Program-made: the position numbers and the translations under genes
DNA from: an uncultured Lachnospira sp.
GTDB taxonomy: Bacteria; Bacillota; Clostridia; Lachnospirales; Lachnospiraceae
Assembly (NCBI GenBank): GCA_947306285.1
Contig: CAMZGB010000002.1
Span: forward strand, 1 to 32,651
Reading direction: 5' to 3'
DNA: 32,651 nucleotides
In this document: positions 17,935 through 28,104 of the stretch, one piece after another
How positions within the stretch are numbered: the stretch's first letter is position 1
Layout: each line of letters opens with the position of its first letter
Notes under the pieces: model-generated
What the model was told of the DNA's origin: nothing
What the model saw: the letters and a program-made list of their open reading frames with translations, nothing else
Databases searched by the model: none

Positions 17935-18531
17935 TTATATAGTAACACGTCCCTGCAAAGCACGAAGCAATGTAACATTGTCAATGCATTCTAAGTCTCC
18001 ACCTACGGGAACACCGCTGGCGATTCTTGAAACCTTAATACCCAAAGGCTTAACTACTTTGCTGATGTACATAGCTGTAGCTTCACCTTCCACGCTTGAG
18101 TTTGTTGCGATGATTACTTCGTTCACATCGTCCTTCAAGCGCTCGAATAATTCTTTTAAGCGAATATCATTTTGTGTAATGCCGGCCATCGGATTGATAG
18201 CGCCGTGCAAAACATGATAAACACCTTTGTATTCTCCTACGCTTTCGTAGGCCGCCATATCTTTTGTAGTCTCGACTACCATGATAGTCTTCTGGTCACG
18301 CTCGTCGCTCTTACAGATTGGGCAAATGTCTTGGTCTGTCAAAGTCTGACAGCACTTGCAGTACTTAACATTTTTCTTTGCCTCAACTAGAGCCTCAGCT
18401 AAACCTTCCACTTCATCCTGTGGCATATCCAAAATATGAAAAGCAAGTCTGCCCGCAGTTTTTGAACCAACTCCAGGAAGGCTTGATAATTCATCTATTA
18501 ACTTTGTAATATAACCACTATAGTAATCCAA
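17935..18531 (-). CDS. recR: recombination protein RecR
   Basis: LIDELSSLPGVGSKTAGRLAFHIL, CKCCQTLTDQDICPIC zinc motif, Toprim region. Confidence 0.98.
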   Translation of the reverse strand: MDYYSGYITKLIDELSSLPGVGSKTAGRLAFHILDMPQDEVEGLAEALVEAKKNVKYCKCCQTLTDQDICPICKSDERDQKTIMVVETTKDMAAYESVGEYKGVYHVLHGAINPMAGITQNDIRLKELFERLKDDVNEVIIATNSSVEGEATAMYISKVVKPLGIKVSRIASGVPVGGDLECIDNVTLLRALQGRVTI

Positions 18532-18566
18532 CTTTATCTCCTTGGAATATTATGTAAACCAATGTG

Positions 18567-18899
18567 TTAGAACAGGCCACCCATTCCTCCAGTAATCTTT
18601 GACATTTCTTCCTGGGTCTGCTCTTCCATTTTTCTGATAGCCTCATTGACTGCTGCTGTCACTAAATCCTCCAATGTCTCAACATCTTCTGGGTCAACCA
18701 CATCAGGATCTATCTTAATATTCTTAATCTCTTTATTTCCACTTACTGTTACTTCAACCACACCGCCACCGGCTGATGCTGTAATCTCACTAGCCTCTAG
18801 ATTCTCTTGAGCCTCTTCCATCTGTTTTTGCATCTTTTGAGCTTGTTTCATTAGGTTATTCATATTCATGCCACCTGGCATTCCACCTTTTTTAGCCAT
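18567..18899 (-). CDS. YbaB/EbfC family nucleoid-associated protein
   Basis: [75 protein letters not shown]. Confidence 0.97.
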   Translation of the reverse strand: MAKKGGMPGGMNMNNLMKQAQKMQKQMEEAQENLEASEITASAGGGVVEVTVSGNKEIKNIKIDPDVVDPEDVETLEDLVTAAVNEAIRKMEEQTQEEMSKITGGMGGLF

Positions 18900-20521
18900 T
18901 AAAAATCTTCCTCCTCAACTTCTAGATTTATCTTTGATGTAATCATTTGAAAATAATTATCGTTCTGATTTGGTTTCATCTGAGTCATCTCAATTTGAAC
19001 ATCTTTTTTAACCTGGTCTCTAATGATGGCATTAATCATTTCCATCATCTCGATAGTATTGCAATTATCATACATGATATCGTCCGCGTCGAAGACAATG
19101 AGTAATGTATCTTCGCCTTTTACCGCAAGCGATATTCTCTTAAACTTCGCCTTCTCCAAAGGGCTCATATGATTTAGAATCATATTCCAATTGTCAGCAA
19201 CATATTGAACGTCCTCTGGCACAGCTTTGTCCACTTCTTCCTCTTGAGCTGGTTCCTCTGCTGGCTCCTCTTTAGGATTGTCCTCTGTTACCTCTGGAAC
19301 TGGATTCCCATTTGTCACCACTTCAGCGTTTGCTCTGCGTACTGGAGCAGCATCAACTTTTATATTTCCACTTTCAATTTTGTTTTCCAAAACTGAAATT
19401 CTATTTACTATTGATTCATAATCACTTTCCATAGCTGGAGTGTTTAGTTTTATAAGCGCAATCTCAAGCAAGACTCTCTTCTGGTCTGAATATTTAATCT
19501 GAGCAGCTGTTTCTGATAAAACTCTTATGTATCTCATTACAGTTTCATTGTCTACCATCTCAGCCTCTTGTTTTAAAGCTTCGATTCTCTCTAGCGGAGC
19601 ATCGATTACTTCCATAGCATCTTCTGATCCTTTGACAAGCATAAGATTTCTTAGATACCAAATGAAATCGTTTACAAACTGACTAAGTTCTCGACCCTTT
19701 ATAACAACTTCATCTAAAATCTTCATGCTGCTTGCAACATCGCCTTGGATAATTGAACGAGTAAGTCTACTGAAAACTTCCTGATCTACTGCGCCCAAAA
19801 CTTCTAACACTTTTTCATATGTTAGTTCTTGATCTGCATAGAAGGCAATGCACTGGTCAAGCAAACTTAGTGCATCACGCATTGAGCCGTCAGCCACTTT
19901 CGCAATGTAACGAAGTGCCTTATCATCTACGCTAATTCCTTCTTTGTCCATCAATTCTTCGAGGCGGTCTACGATAGTTTCAATTGAAATTCTCTTGAAA
20001 TCATATCTCTGACATCTTGAAAGGATGGTTACTGGAATCTTGTGAGGCTCAGTTGTTGCAAGTATAAAAATAACATATGCTGGTGGTTCCTCTAGAGTCT
20101 TCAACAAAGCGTTGAAGGCTGGACCAGACAACATATGTACCTCGTCAATAATATATACTGTATATTTACCCACTGTAGGTGAGTACTGAATCTCTTCTAT
20201 GATTTGTCTAACATCATCAACACCGTTGTTAGAAGCGGCATCCATCTCGATAATGTTAGGCGCACTTCCACCGGCTGATGTCTTACAAGTTTCGCATTCG
20301 CCACAAGGACTTCCATCCTGAGGATTTTCACAGTTAACTGCACGCGCCAAAATTTTAGCTACACTTGTTTTACCAGTTCCCCTAGTACCACAAAAAAGAA
20401 AGGCATGTCCAATCCTCTCTGCGTTGATTTGATTTTTCAAGGTAGTTACAATATGGTCTTGACCCTTTACTTCATCAAATGTATTAGGTCTAAATTTTCT
20501 ATATAAAGCTTGATAAGACAT
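18899..20521 (-). CDS. dnaX: DNA polymerase III subunits gamma/tau
   Basis: [32 protein letters not shown]...[22 protein letters not shown]...[24 protein letters not shown]. Confidence 0.98.
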   Translation of the reverse strand: MSYQALYRKFRPNTFDEVKGQDHIVTTLKNQINAERIGHAFLFCGTRGTGKTSVAKILARAVNCENPQDGSPCGECETCKTSAGGSAPNIIEMDAASNNGVDDVRQIIEEIQYSPTVGKYTVYIIDEVHMLSGPAFNALLKTLEEPPAYVIFILATTEPHKIPVTILSRCQRYDFKRISIETIVDRLEELMDKEGISVDDKALRYIAKVADGSMRDALSLLDQCIAFYADQELTYEKVLEVLGAVDQEVFSRLTRSIIQGDVASSMKILDEVVIKGRELSQFVNDFIWYLRNLMLVKGSEDAMEVIDAPLERIEALKQEAEMVDNETVMRYIRVLSETAAQIKYSDQKRVLLEIALIKLNTPAMESDYESIVNRISVLENKIESGNIKVDAAPVRRANAEVVTNGNPVPEVTEDNPKEEPAEEPAQEEEVDKAVPEDVQYVADNWNMILNHMSPLEKAKFKRISLAVKGEDTLLIVFDADDIMYDNCNTIEMMEMINAIIRDQVKKDVQIEMTQMKPNQNDNYFQMITSKINLEVEEEDF

Positions 20522-20549
20522 CTGTCTCTCCCAAAAGATTTTTCCTCAA

Positions 20550-20818
20550 TACATCGCGCGACTTGCTTTGTGAATACCCCATAAGCGTTACCTCTACAGC
20601 CAACTCGGTCTAGGCACCCTCATGGCACTTGAGATGATCTACTTAGTGCTGCTTCATTCCTGACCTGACACGGTTCATAGAGTCTCAATGCATGAGACCC
20701 AAACGTCAACATCGCTTATAAAGGGCAGCCTTACAAAATATACCCGAGGCAAATCATCACCCCTGCTAAAGCGGACTTCAGGTAAAGGGCTCCGCTACTT
20801 CCCCGGCTGCGCGACATT
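20550..20818 (-). ncRNA. ffs: large-type bacterial signal recognition particle RNA
   Basis: Minus strand: GCCGGGGAAGTAGCGGAGCCCTTTACCTGAAGTCCGCTTTAGCAGGG (Alu domain, similar to Bacillus scRNA) and GTGTCAGGTCAGGAATGAAGCAGCAC (domain IV tip). Synteny tadA-ffs-dnaX-ybaB-recR. Ends are approximate. Confidence 0.93.
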
Positions 20819-20890
20819 TTTATTATAAACTATTTAGGCTCAAAACTCTATATTTTATCGGAGATTTTTGCAAAAAAACGCATAAAAATA

Positions 20891-20915
20891 GAGCGACTGT
20901 ACAATACAGCCGCTC
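20891..20915 (-). terminator. terminator after the small lipoprotein gene
   Basis: GAGCGACTGTA-CAA-TACAGCCGCTC (one mismatch), T-rich tail on the minus strand. Confidence 0.75.
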
Positions 20916-20930
20916 TTTCAATATTTTTAT

Positions 20931-21296
20931 TTATTTTTTCTTCTTTAGGACCATATAATCTTTCTTGTCGTATAGTTTTATAATGCCTTTGTCAGCGTCG
21001 TAAGTAAACTTATCCTTTTCTCCATCAAGTTCCATAATCATTTTGTCGACGTCCACTTTACCCTTGCTAACATCATCGCCCAATGTCAAATAAGCATTTC
21101 CATCTTTCTTAATTTCAAAGCCCATTTCTACTAAACCATTAAGCTTATCAATGTCTTTCTTATTATAAACATCTCCATCTTGTTTTAGCTTAATAAAATC
21201 ATATTGGCCAACTAAATCATCAACTTTAATTCCACCGCAAGCAACAAGGCCAATAGACATTACTGCAACTAACAATAAACATAATATTTTTCTCAT
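20931..21296 (-). CDS. small putative lipoprotein of unknown function
   Basis: MRKILCLLLVAVMSIGLVACGG lipobox; short beta-rich hydrophilic remainder. Confidence 0.75.
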   Translation of the reverse strand: MRKILCLLLVAVMSIGLVACGGIKVDDLVGQYDFIKLKQDGDVYNKKDIDKLNGLVEMGFEIKKDGNAYLTLGDDVSKGKVDVDKMIMELDGEKDKFTYDADKGIIKLYDKKDYMVLKKKK

Positions 21297-21354
21297 ATCT
21301 TCCTCCTAAAAATATTATCCGAAATACTGTATCTGTATTATATCATTTACTCTA

Positions 21355-21804
21355 TTATTTGGCACGAAGTTCCTTAAAATACTCTGTCAGCATATTGCTG
21401 CACTCTTCTTCTAATACACCGCTTTCAATCTCAACTTGATGGTTGAACTCATCCACCTGAAGAAGATTCATAATAGATCCAGCACATCCAGCTTTTGGAT
21501 TCATACAACCAATGTAGACTTTTTTTATGCGTGCCTGCACAATAGCTCCTGAACACATCTGGCATGGTTCAGTTGTCACATACATCTCGCAGTCATCCAA
21601 ACGCCAATCTTTTAGTTTCTTGCTTGCCTTCTTGATGGCATTTAATTCAGCATGAGAAAGTGTGTTTTTGTCTTTCATCCTACGGTTGTAACCACGTCCA
21701 ATGATCTTGTCATCTTTCACAATGACACAACCAATCGGAACTTCATTTATTCTTTTTGCTTTCTCGGCTTCCTTTAAAGCCTCTCTCATATATGTTTCTT
21801 TCAT
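21355..21804 (-). CDS. tadA: tRNA-specific adenosine deaminase
   Basis: NEVPIGCVIVKDDKIIGRGYN, HAELNAI, TTEPCQMCSGAIVQARI. Confidence 0.97.
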   Translation of the reverse strand: MKETYMREALKEAEKAKRINEVPIGCVIVKDDKIIGRGYNRRMKDKNTLSHAELNAIKKASKKLKDWRLDDCEMYVTTEPCQMCSGAIVQARIKKVYIGCMNPKAGCAGSIMNLLQVDEFNHQVEIESGVLEEECSNMLTEYFKELRAK

Positions 21805-23576
21805 TATTGATTATCCACTATTACTTGCCAGATGCTATCCTTCTCTTGTCCTAATGCCCAGTAAGCATTTCCACCAAGTTTATATTTCTTTGTAAGTTGG
21901 AGTCTTTCTGCAATTGAGGTTTCATCTTCTAGCCACATCTCATATGTGGTAGGTTTATCCTCCCAAGTTACAAAATTCTGTTTTGTTTCTTTATCGAATG
22001 ATGGTTTCGCTTTAGCTTTCTTGTATGCCTTCTCCGCCAAAGTCATTCCTAAAGCCTGTGAGTTTAGATAATAGTTTCCATCCACTGCATCTTCCACATA
22101 TTTTCCTTTGTTAGAACCTTTGCCTTCAGGAGTCATTTCCCAAAGTCTTGTGAAGAATGGCATTCCGTTTACTATTCTCTTTGAATCACCAATCTGCTCA
22201 ATTGCAGTATTGATAGCATTCTCCATAAAGTCTAGTGAAGAAACTGATCCTGCTTCCTCGTCACCAGCATTGTGCTCGTCATAATTCATAAATACAACAT
22301 AATCAGCAATTTTGTACTGCTGCTTCCAATCATAGTATGCTGTATGACCTGCTGCCGCATAGTTATCTATAGACAAAGTAATTCTTTGTTTTCTACATGC
22401 AACAGACATCTCTCTTAGGAATTGAAGATAATCTTTTGCTATACCTTGAGTAACATATTCGAAGTCAATATTAACTCCGTCTATTCCAAGTGCATCTACG
22501 CTATCCATCAATCTTGTGATTAGTTTTTGACGAGCACTTGTGTGAGTCAAAACATAACGGTCAACTTTCTTACTCTTAAAGTCATCCAAAAGTGCCCAAA
22601 CTTCCATTCCCTTTTTATGAGCTGTTCCAATATAATCTTCGTCTGCTCTTGAAGTGAGTCCGCCATCTTTGCTCTCTATCTCAAACCATGTAGGGACCAA
22701 AACATTTGCACCCTTCACATGCTTAATTTCATTGTTAAGGTTGGCATTTGCAGTCTGATTATAAACTGCATCCCAAACCATATTCACACCATCTTTGATT
22801 AAGTGATGATTGTATGTATCTTCGTCGTCATTATAAACTGATTCAAATTTATGAATATCATCAATATACTTTTCTGGAACATAACCGATAATTCCGCCTA
22901 CCGCTTTTACCTTGTCCCAGTTTTTACCTTCTTCTATAATCTTAACTTTTGTGCCCTCTTTTAAAGTTGTTACGATAAGGTTTTGGTAATCGCCATTTGT
23001 TCTCATTTCGATTTCATCATCTAAAGCACCCTCTTTAGCTTTTCCGTCTTTGTAGTTTAGGCTTATGATTGTAGGACACTTTTTCTTTGCCTCAAACAAT
23101 TTGTATTCGACGCTAGTATAGTCCGATACGAATTCCATATTTATATAGCAGTTGTTATCCTCCACAAATGAAATCTGGTAGTCTTTTGTCTCACCATCTT
23201 CAGTTTTACTCTCGCCCACCTTAGAGATAATAATATCCTTAGCATTTGTAAACATCACAAGTTTTTCATTTTTATCATAGTAGAATCTGTCGTCAACATT
23301 TGCTTTGATGCTGTCTATGTTTACAAAGCAATCTCCGTCTTTCACAATGCCATACTCATCTGCATATTTGTCTTCTAAAGCCACAGCTGCCACTTCGCCT
23401 TCTTTTGATGTGAACTTAACTTCTTTTCCGCCTTCTTGCTCTTCAGTCAAATTCATATACCAGTAAAGATCAGTGTGACCTTTATTTGTCTTTTTGAAAA
23501 GGTCGCAGCCTGATATGCCGATAACCATCGACATTGCCAATACAACTACTATTGTTCTTTTAATTATTTTTCTCAT
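21804..23576 (-). CDS. lipoprotein with SH3-like and glycoside hydrolase family 18 (YaaH-like) domains
   Basis: Likely start is ATG 23576 (MRKIIKRTIVVVLAMSMVIGISGCDLF, SD GGAGG) rather than the listed 23636; SH3 region TLKEGTKVKIIEEGKNWDKVKAVGGIIGYVPEKYI; catalytic motif LGIDGVNIDFEYV. Confidence 0.9.
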   Translation of the reverse strand: MRKIIKRTIVVVLAMSMVIGISGCDLFKKTNKGHTDLYWYMNLTEEQEGGKEVKFTSKEGEVAAVALEDKYADEYGIVKDGDCFVNIDSIKANVDDRFYYDKNEKLVMFTNAKDIIISKVGESKTEDGETKDYQISFVEDNNCYINMEFVSDYTSVEYKLFEAKKKCPTIISLNYKDGKAKEGALDDEIEMRTNGDYQNLIVTTLKEGTKVKIIEEGKNWDKVKAVGGIIGYVPEKYIDDIHKFESVYNDDEDTYNHHLIKDGVNMVWDAVYNQTANANLNNEIKHVKGANVLVPTWFEIESKDGGLTSRADEDYIGTAHKKGMEVWALLDDFKSKKVDRYVLTHTSARQKLITRLMDSVDALGIDGVNIDFEYVTQGIAKDYLQFLREMSVACRKQRITLSIDNYAAAGHTAYYDWKQQYKIADYVVFMNYDEHNAGDEEAGSVSSLDFMENAINTAIEQIGDSKRIVNGMPFFTRLWEMTPEGKGSNKGKYVEDAVDGNYYLNSQALGMTLAEKAYKKAKAKPSFDKETKQNFVTWEDKPTTYEMWLEDETSIAERLQLTKKYKLGGNAYWALGQEKDSIWQVIVDNQ

Positions 23577-23596
23577 GATATCCTCCAATATCCTTA

Positions 23597-23620
23597 AAGT
23601 GCCGGCGCTTTTGCACCGGC
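23597..23620 (-). promoter_or_regulatory. GC-rich hairpin in the 5' leader of the GH18 gene
   Basis: Minus strand GTGCCGGTGC-AAAA-GCGCCGGCAC, 10-bp stem with one U-G wobble, followed by TTTAAGG, just upstream of the SD. Confidence 0.6.
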
Positions 23621-23728
23621 ACAAACTAGTTATCATAATTCGCAGGGAACTTCTTATAGAAGGCCAAGTCCGTAATGTATTAAACCTTCTAGTTGTTGTT
23701 CACCTTTAGAGTTGTTCTGTTCCGATTC

Positions 23729-23757
23729 AGTATATCATATAATATTCACATATACAA
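23729..23757 (-). promoter_or_regulatory. putative promoter of the GH18 gene
   Basis: Minus strand TTGTAT (23757-23752), 17-bp spacer, TGA-TATACT (-10 at 23734-23729). Confidence 0.5.
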
Positions 23758-23769
23758 TATGTGAATGTA

Positions 23770-24576
23770 TTATCTGTATATTAGTATTGCTGTAGCAACG
23801 GCAGCATTTAAAGATTCTACTTCACCTTCCATTGGAATCTTTATTTTTTCATCAGCTTCGTTTGCTATTTCTTCGCTTAAACCGTTTGCTTCATTTCCGA
23901 TTAAAAATGCACGGTCATCTGCTAAATCAACCGTCGAAATATCTTTTCCATCCAAATGAGCTGCATAAGTCTTTACACCACTCGACTTGATTGTTTCAAC
24001 AGCATTCGCCAAATCATCCACCACTACGCAAGGTACTCTAAAAATAGAGCCCATAGTGGAACGAATTACTTTTGGATTGTAAAGGTCAACTGTGTCACTA
24101 CTCATCACCACGCCAGTGATGCCAGCACCCTCTCCAGTTCTAATAATAGTTCCAAGATTTCCAGGGTCTTGGATTTTATCTAAAACTACAATGCAACTGC
24201 TATCTTTGTCGCGCGCATCCAACATCTCCTCCAAAGTGTAGTCTTGCATTCTAACCACAGCAAGAACACCCTGTGGAGTTACTGTGTCAGACAGTTTCTT
24301 AAAAACATTATCTGCAACCACAGTGTAATCCACTCTATTAAATAAGTCAGGAATGTTATCGTATTTGTTGTCCGTTATATCCTTTGGTTCAACATCAATA
24401 TTATTTTCAACAAAACTCTCAGACACAAAGACAGAATCAATATCCATAGCTGGAATCTCTTTGAAAATTCTAATTCCTTCTACCACGAATAAGCCCTCAG
24501 CCTTTCGCTCCTTGGACTTCTCTCTTAGCTTAACAATTCTTTTTATTTGCTCATTGCTAGTTGATGTGATTATCAT
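23770..24576 (-). CDS. TrmH/SpoU-family RNA 2'-O-methyltransferase
   Basis: VVLDKIQDPGNLGTIIRTGEGAGITGVVMS, RAFLIGNEANGLSEEI, KIPMEGEVESLNAAVATAILIY. Confidence 0.95.
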   Translation of the reverse strand: MIITSTSNEQIKRIVKLREKSKERKAEGLFVVEGIRIFKEIPAMDIDSVFVSESFVENNIDVEPKDITDNKYDNIPDLFNRVDYTVVADNVFKKLSDTVTPQGVLAVVRMQDYTLEEMLDARDKDSSCIVVLDKIQDPGNLGTIIRTGEGAGITGVVMSSDTVDLYNPKVIRSTMGSIFRVPCVVVDDLANAVETIKSSGVKTYAAHLDGKDISTVDLADDRAFLIGNEANGLSEEIANEADEKIKIPMEGEVESLNAAVATAILIYR

Positions 24577-27500
24577 TTCACATTCTCCTCGCCAAATTTT
24601 TCTTTCAGTTCATTTATGAATTCCGGAGTTCCTCGAACACTCAATTTGCTGTCTAATTGTTTAACTTGTCTCTCCTCCATAAGAACAATCATCACTATAT
24701 CATTGCCGTGATTTGCCCAGAGTAGTTTTTCCAACTCGTCTTGCTTTTCAAAATATTCATTTTTGTTTTTAAAACTAATCCAAATCTTCGATGGCATATT
24801 TTCAAAAGAAGAAATATTGTTAGCAATAATCTTGCCATCGTTGTTTTCTTCTATCTGAGCTTCACCTGTAACAAATATTTTCTCGCCCTCTTCCATCAAA
24901 GTTCTGTACTGTTCATACTGTCTTGGAAAAACAATCACTTCAACAGTTCCAACCAAGTCTTCTAATGTTATGAAAGCCATCTGCTGACCTCTCTTGGTAA
25001 ACTTCTTCGTCAAAGTATTGATAATTCCGCCCACAGTCACCTTGCTCTTATCTTTAACCTTAGGGTCTTCACCCTCTTCAGGCTGATTGAAATCAACAGA
25101 TATATTTGTAATGTGACTCTTCCACTTGTCTTCTAATTGATCAAGAGGATGACCACTAACATAAATTCCAATAATCTCTTTTTCGAACTCAAGCATCTGG
25201 TCTTTATCAAACTCGCCACAGTCAGGCATTCTTACCTTGTATGACTCTTTTGTTTCTTCGTCGGCAATATCGAAAAACGAAACTTGTCCTTCCATTGCCG
25301 TCTTTCTCTCTTGTGAAACGCTGTCGCAGATGTCATTGTAGACCATCATCATCTGTTTTCTGGTTGCATCAAAGCAATCAAATGCTCCACATTTAATAAA
25401 GTTTTCAATCGCACGCTTATTCACACCGTGGTCTGTAGTTCTCACGATAAATTCATCTATATCTTTAAACTTTCCATTCTTCTCGCGTTCTTCGATAATC
25501 GCCGAAATGATTGGACGACCTACACTCTTAATAGCAGTCAATCCATATCTAATATCATCGCCTGCCGCTGTGAAATCGCCAAATCCTTCGTTGATGTTTG
25601 GAGGCAAAATTTCAATTCCCATTGATCTACATGAGTAAATGTATTCTGCCACCTTCGATGTATTATCCATAACAGACGAAAGCATTGCTGCCATAAACTC
25701 TGTTGGGTAATAATATTTTAGATAAGCTGTCTGGTACGCAACTACTGCATAAGCTGCTGCGTGAGATTTGTTGAAAGCGTACTTTGCAAAGTCCGTCATC
25801 TCATCATAAATCTTTGTGGCAACTTCTTCGCTTATTCCATTTTTGATACAACCTGGCACGCCCTCTTCCTCGTTTCCGTAAACGAAACTCTGACGTTCCT
25901 TCTCCATAACTGCTGCCTTCTTCTTACTCATCGCACGTCGAAGAAGATCGCTTCGACCAAGTGAATATCCAGCTAAGTCACGCACTATTTGCATAACTTG
26001 CTCCTGGTAAACAATACAGCCGTATGTTGGTTTGAGAATAGGCTCTAATTCTGGGCAGTCATATGTAACTGCATTAGGATTATTCTTGCCTTCCAAATAT
26101 TTTGGAATGAAGTCCATTGGACCTGGACGATATAAGGAGATTCCCGCAATTACATCCTCCAAAGTCTCTGGCTTTAGTTCCTTCATAAAGTTCTTCATAC
26201 CAGCACTCTCTAACTGGAAGATTCCTTCCGTGTTACCTGTGCCAATGTATGACAAAACTTTTTTGTCATCGTAATTTATATTTTTAAGGTCAACTTCGTC
26301 GCCTCTGTTTGCTTTTATTAGATCTATTGTATTCTGAATAACCGTTAGGTTTCGAAGACCTAAAAAGTCCATCTTCAGTAGTCCAAGTTCTTCTAGTGTA
26401 GTCATAATATACTGAGTTGTAACTGAACCATCACTCGCCAAAGACAATGGAACATACTCATCCACTGGCTTCGCACAAATAACTACACCTGCCGCATGCA
26501 TTGATGCATGACGTGGCAAGCCCTCAAGTCTCATTGACATATCAATCAGATATTTTACTTCAGGGTCATTATCATACTCTGTCTTCAACTCATTGCTAGT
26601 TGCAAGTGCTTCCGCCAAAGTAATATTTAACTCGTTTGGAATCATTTTTGCGATTTGATCACATCTAGCATAAGGCATATCAAGAACACGACCAACATCG
26701 CGGACAACACCCTTTGCCTTAAGTGTTCCAAACGTAACAATTTGAGCTACGTGGTCTTTGCCATACTTCTCTGCAACATAATCGATCACTTCCTGGCGTC
26801 TCTCGATACAGAAGTCGATATCAATATCGGGCATTGATACACGCTCTGGATTTAGGAAACGCTCAAACAGCAAAGCATAGCGAACTGGCTCAATATCTGT
26901 AATCTCCAAACAATAAGAAACAATACTTCCTGCTGCCGAACCTCGTCCTGGGCCTACTGGTATTCCATTTCTTTTCGCATAATCTATAAAGTCCCAAACA
27001 ATCAAGAAATACTCAATGTATCCCATGTCCTTGATTGTGTTTAATTCAAAATTAAGTCTTTCCTGCAATTCCTCTTTTGTGGCGTTGCAATTTGGATCTT
27101 CCTCTCCCCTCATAACTGGGTAGCGTTTCTCAAGACCCTTCTCACAAAGCTCCTTTAGATATGTCCAAGGAGTGTATCCATCTGGCACATCAAAGTTAGG
27201 CAACTTTGTCACGCCAAACTCAAACTCAACATTACATCTATCTGCAATCTTCTGAGTATTCTCTAGAGCCTGTGGTGCATACTTAAATAGCTCCGCCATC
27301 TCCTCTGGGCTCTTCAAATAGTACTGGCCACCCTCGTAGCGCATTCTGTCCTCATCGCTTTTGAGTTTGCCAGTCTGAATGCAAAGCAAAATGTCATGTG
27401 CTTCCACATCGTCTTTATATGTGTAGTGAACATCGTTCGTACAAACTAAGTCCACGCCAATATCTTTACTTAGTCTTAATAGTTGCTGGTTTACAGTCTG

Positions 27501-28049
27501 CTGCTCAGGAATTCCGTGATCTTGCATCTCAAGGAAATAGTTTCCTTCGCCGAAGATGTCTAAATACTTAAGTGCTGCTGCTTTTCCCTCCTCATAGTTT
27601 TCCTGTGCCAAATGTCTTTGTACTTCACCAGCAAGACATGCACTTAAGCATATGATTCCTTCGTGGAACTCGCGAAGAACTTCGTAGTCCACACGAGGTT
27701 TATAGTAAAATCCATCCACAAAACCTTTTGAGACAATCTTACAAAGATTCTCATAGCCCTTATTGTTTTCCGCAAGCAAAATGAGGTGATAGTAACGATT
27801 CTCGTTCTCACCCGCTTGCTTTTCAAACCTAGAACCTGGAGCCACATATACCTCGCAGCCGATGATAGGTTTAATTCCAACATCTTTTGCCGCACGATAA
27901 AAATCAATCGCGCCATACATCACACCGTGATCTGTAATGGCGAGACTGTTCATTCCAAGCTCTTTGGCCTGCTTTGTTATCTCTTTAATTTTACTTGAGC
28001 CGTCCAAAAGAGAATACTCTGTATGGACATGCAAATGTGTAAAATCCAT
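24573..28049 (-). CDS. dnaE: DNA polymerase III alpha subunit
   Basis: MDFTHLHVHTEYSLLDGSSKIKE (PHP), GPGRGSAAGSIVSYCL, MPDIDIDFCIERR, C-terminal OB-fold. Confidence 0.98.
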   Translation of the reverse strand: MDFTHLHVHTEYSLLDGSSKIKEITKQAKELGMNSLAITDHGVMYGAIDFYRAAKDVGIKPIIGCEVYVAPGSRFEKQAGENENRYYHLILLAENNKGYENLCKIVSKGFVDGFYYKPRVDYEVLREFHEGIICLSACLAGEVQRHLAQENYEEGKAAALKYLDIFGEGNYFLEMQDHGIPEQQTVNQQLLRLSKDIGVDLVCTNDVHYTYKDDVEAHDILLCIQTGKLKSDEDRMRYEGGQYYLKSPEEMAELFKYAPQALENTQKIADRCNVEFEFGVTKLPNFDVPDGYTPWTYLKELCEKGLEKRYPVMRGEEDPNCNATKEELQERLNFELNTIKDMGYIEYFLIVWDFIDYAKRNGIPVGPGRGSAAGSIVSYCLEITDIEPVRYALLFERFLNPERVSMPDIDIDFCIERRQEVIDYVAEKYGKDHVAQIVTFGTLKAKGVVRDVGRVLDMPYARCDQIAKMIPNELNITLAEALATSNELKTEYDNDPEVKYLIDMSMRLEGLPRHASMHAAGVVICAKPVDEYVPLSLASDGSVTTQYIMTTLEELGLLKMDFLGLRNLTVIQNTIDLIKANRGDEVDLKNINYDDKKVLSYIGTGNTEGIFQLESAGMKNFMKELKPETLEDVIAGISLYRPGPMDFIPKYLEGKNNPNAVTYDCPELEPILKPTYGCIVYQEQVMQIVRDLAGYSLGRSDLLRRAMSKKKAAVMEKERQSFVYGNEEEGVPGCIKNGISEEVATKIYDEMTDFAKYAFNKSHAAAYAVVAYQTAYLKYYYPTEFMAAMLSSVMDNTSKVAEYIYSCRSMGIEILPPNINEGFGDFTAAGDDIRYGLTAIKSVGRPIISAIIEEREKNGKFKDIDEFIVRTTDHGVNKRAIENFIKCGAFDCFDATRKQMMMVYNDICDSVSQERKTAMEGQVSFFDIADEETKESYKVRMPDCGEFDKDQMLEFEKEIIGIYVSGHPLDQLEDKWKSHITNISVDFNQPEEGEDPKVKDKSKVTVGGIINTLTKKFTKRGQQMAFITLEDLVGTVEVIVFPRQYEQYRTLMEEGEKIFVTGEAQIEENNDGKIIANNISSFENMPSKIWISFKNKNEYFEKQDELEKLLWANHGNDIVMIVLMEERQVKQLDSKLSVRGTPEFINELKEKFGEENVK

Positions 28050-28066
28050 AAGTCTCCTATTTGAAA

Positions 28067-28094
28067 AAACTTCCGGAATGTTTTCCGGAAGTTT
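28067..28094 (-). terminator. Rho-independent terminator between the membrane protein gene and dnaE
   Basis: AAACTTCCGGAA-TGTT-TTCCGGAAGTTT, 12-bp stem, TTTTTT tail on the minus strand. Confidence 0.85.
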
Positions 28095-28104
28095 GTACTT
28101 TCAA

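Noticed and set aside
20522-20830. Gap between dnaX and the lipoprotein gene considered as an unknown structured RNA
   Set aside because: Identified as SRP RNA from Alu-domain and domain IV signature sequences.
21804-23636. Listed start 23636 for the GH18 lipoprotein
   Set aside because: ATG 23576 has a better SD (GGAGG) and gives a proper lipoprotein signal peptide at the N-terminus.
23738-23770. Palindrome ATTCACATAT-TGT-ATATGTGAAT downstream of the methyltransferase gene considered as a terminator
   Set aside because: No U-tract follows on the minus strand and it overlaps the predicted GH18 promoter, so its function is unclear; not called as a terminator.
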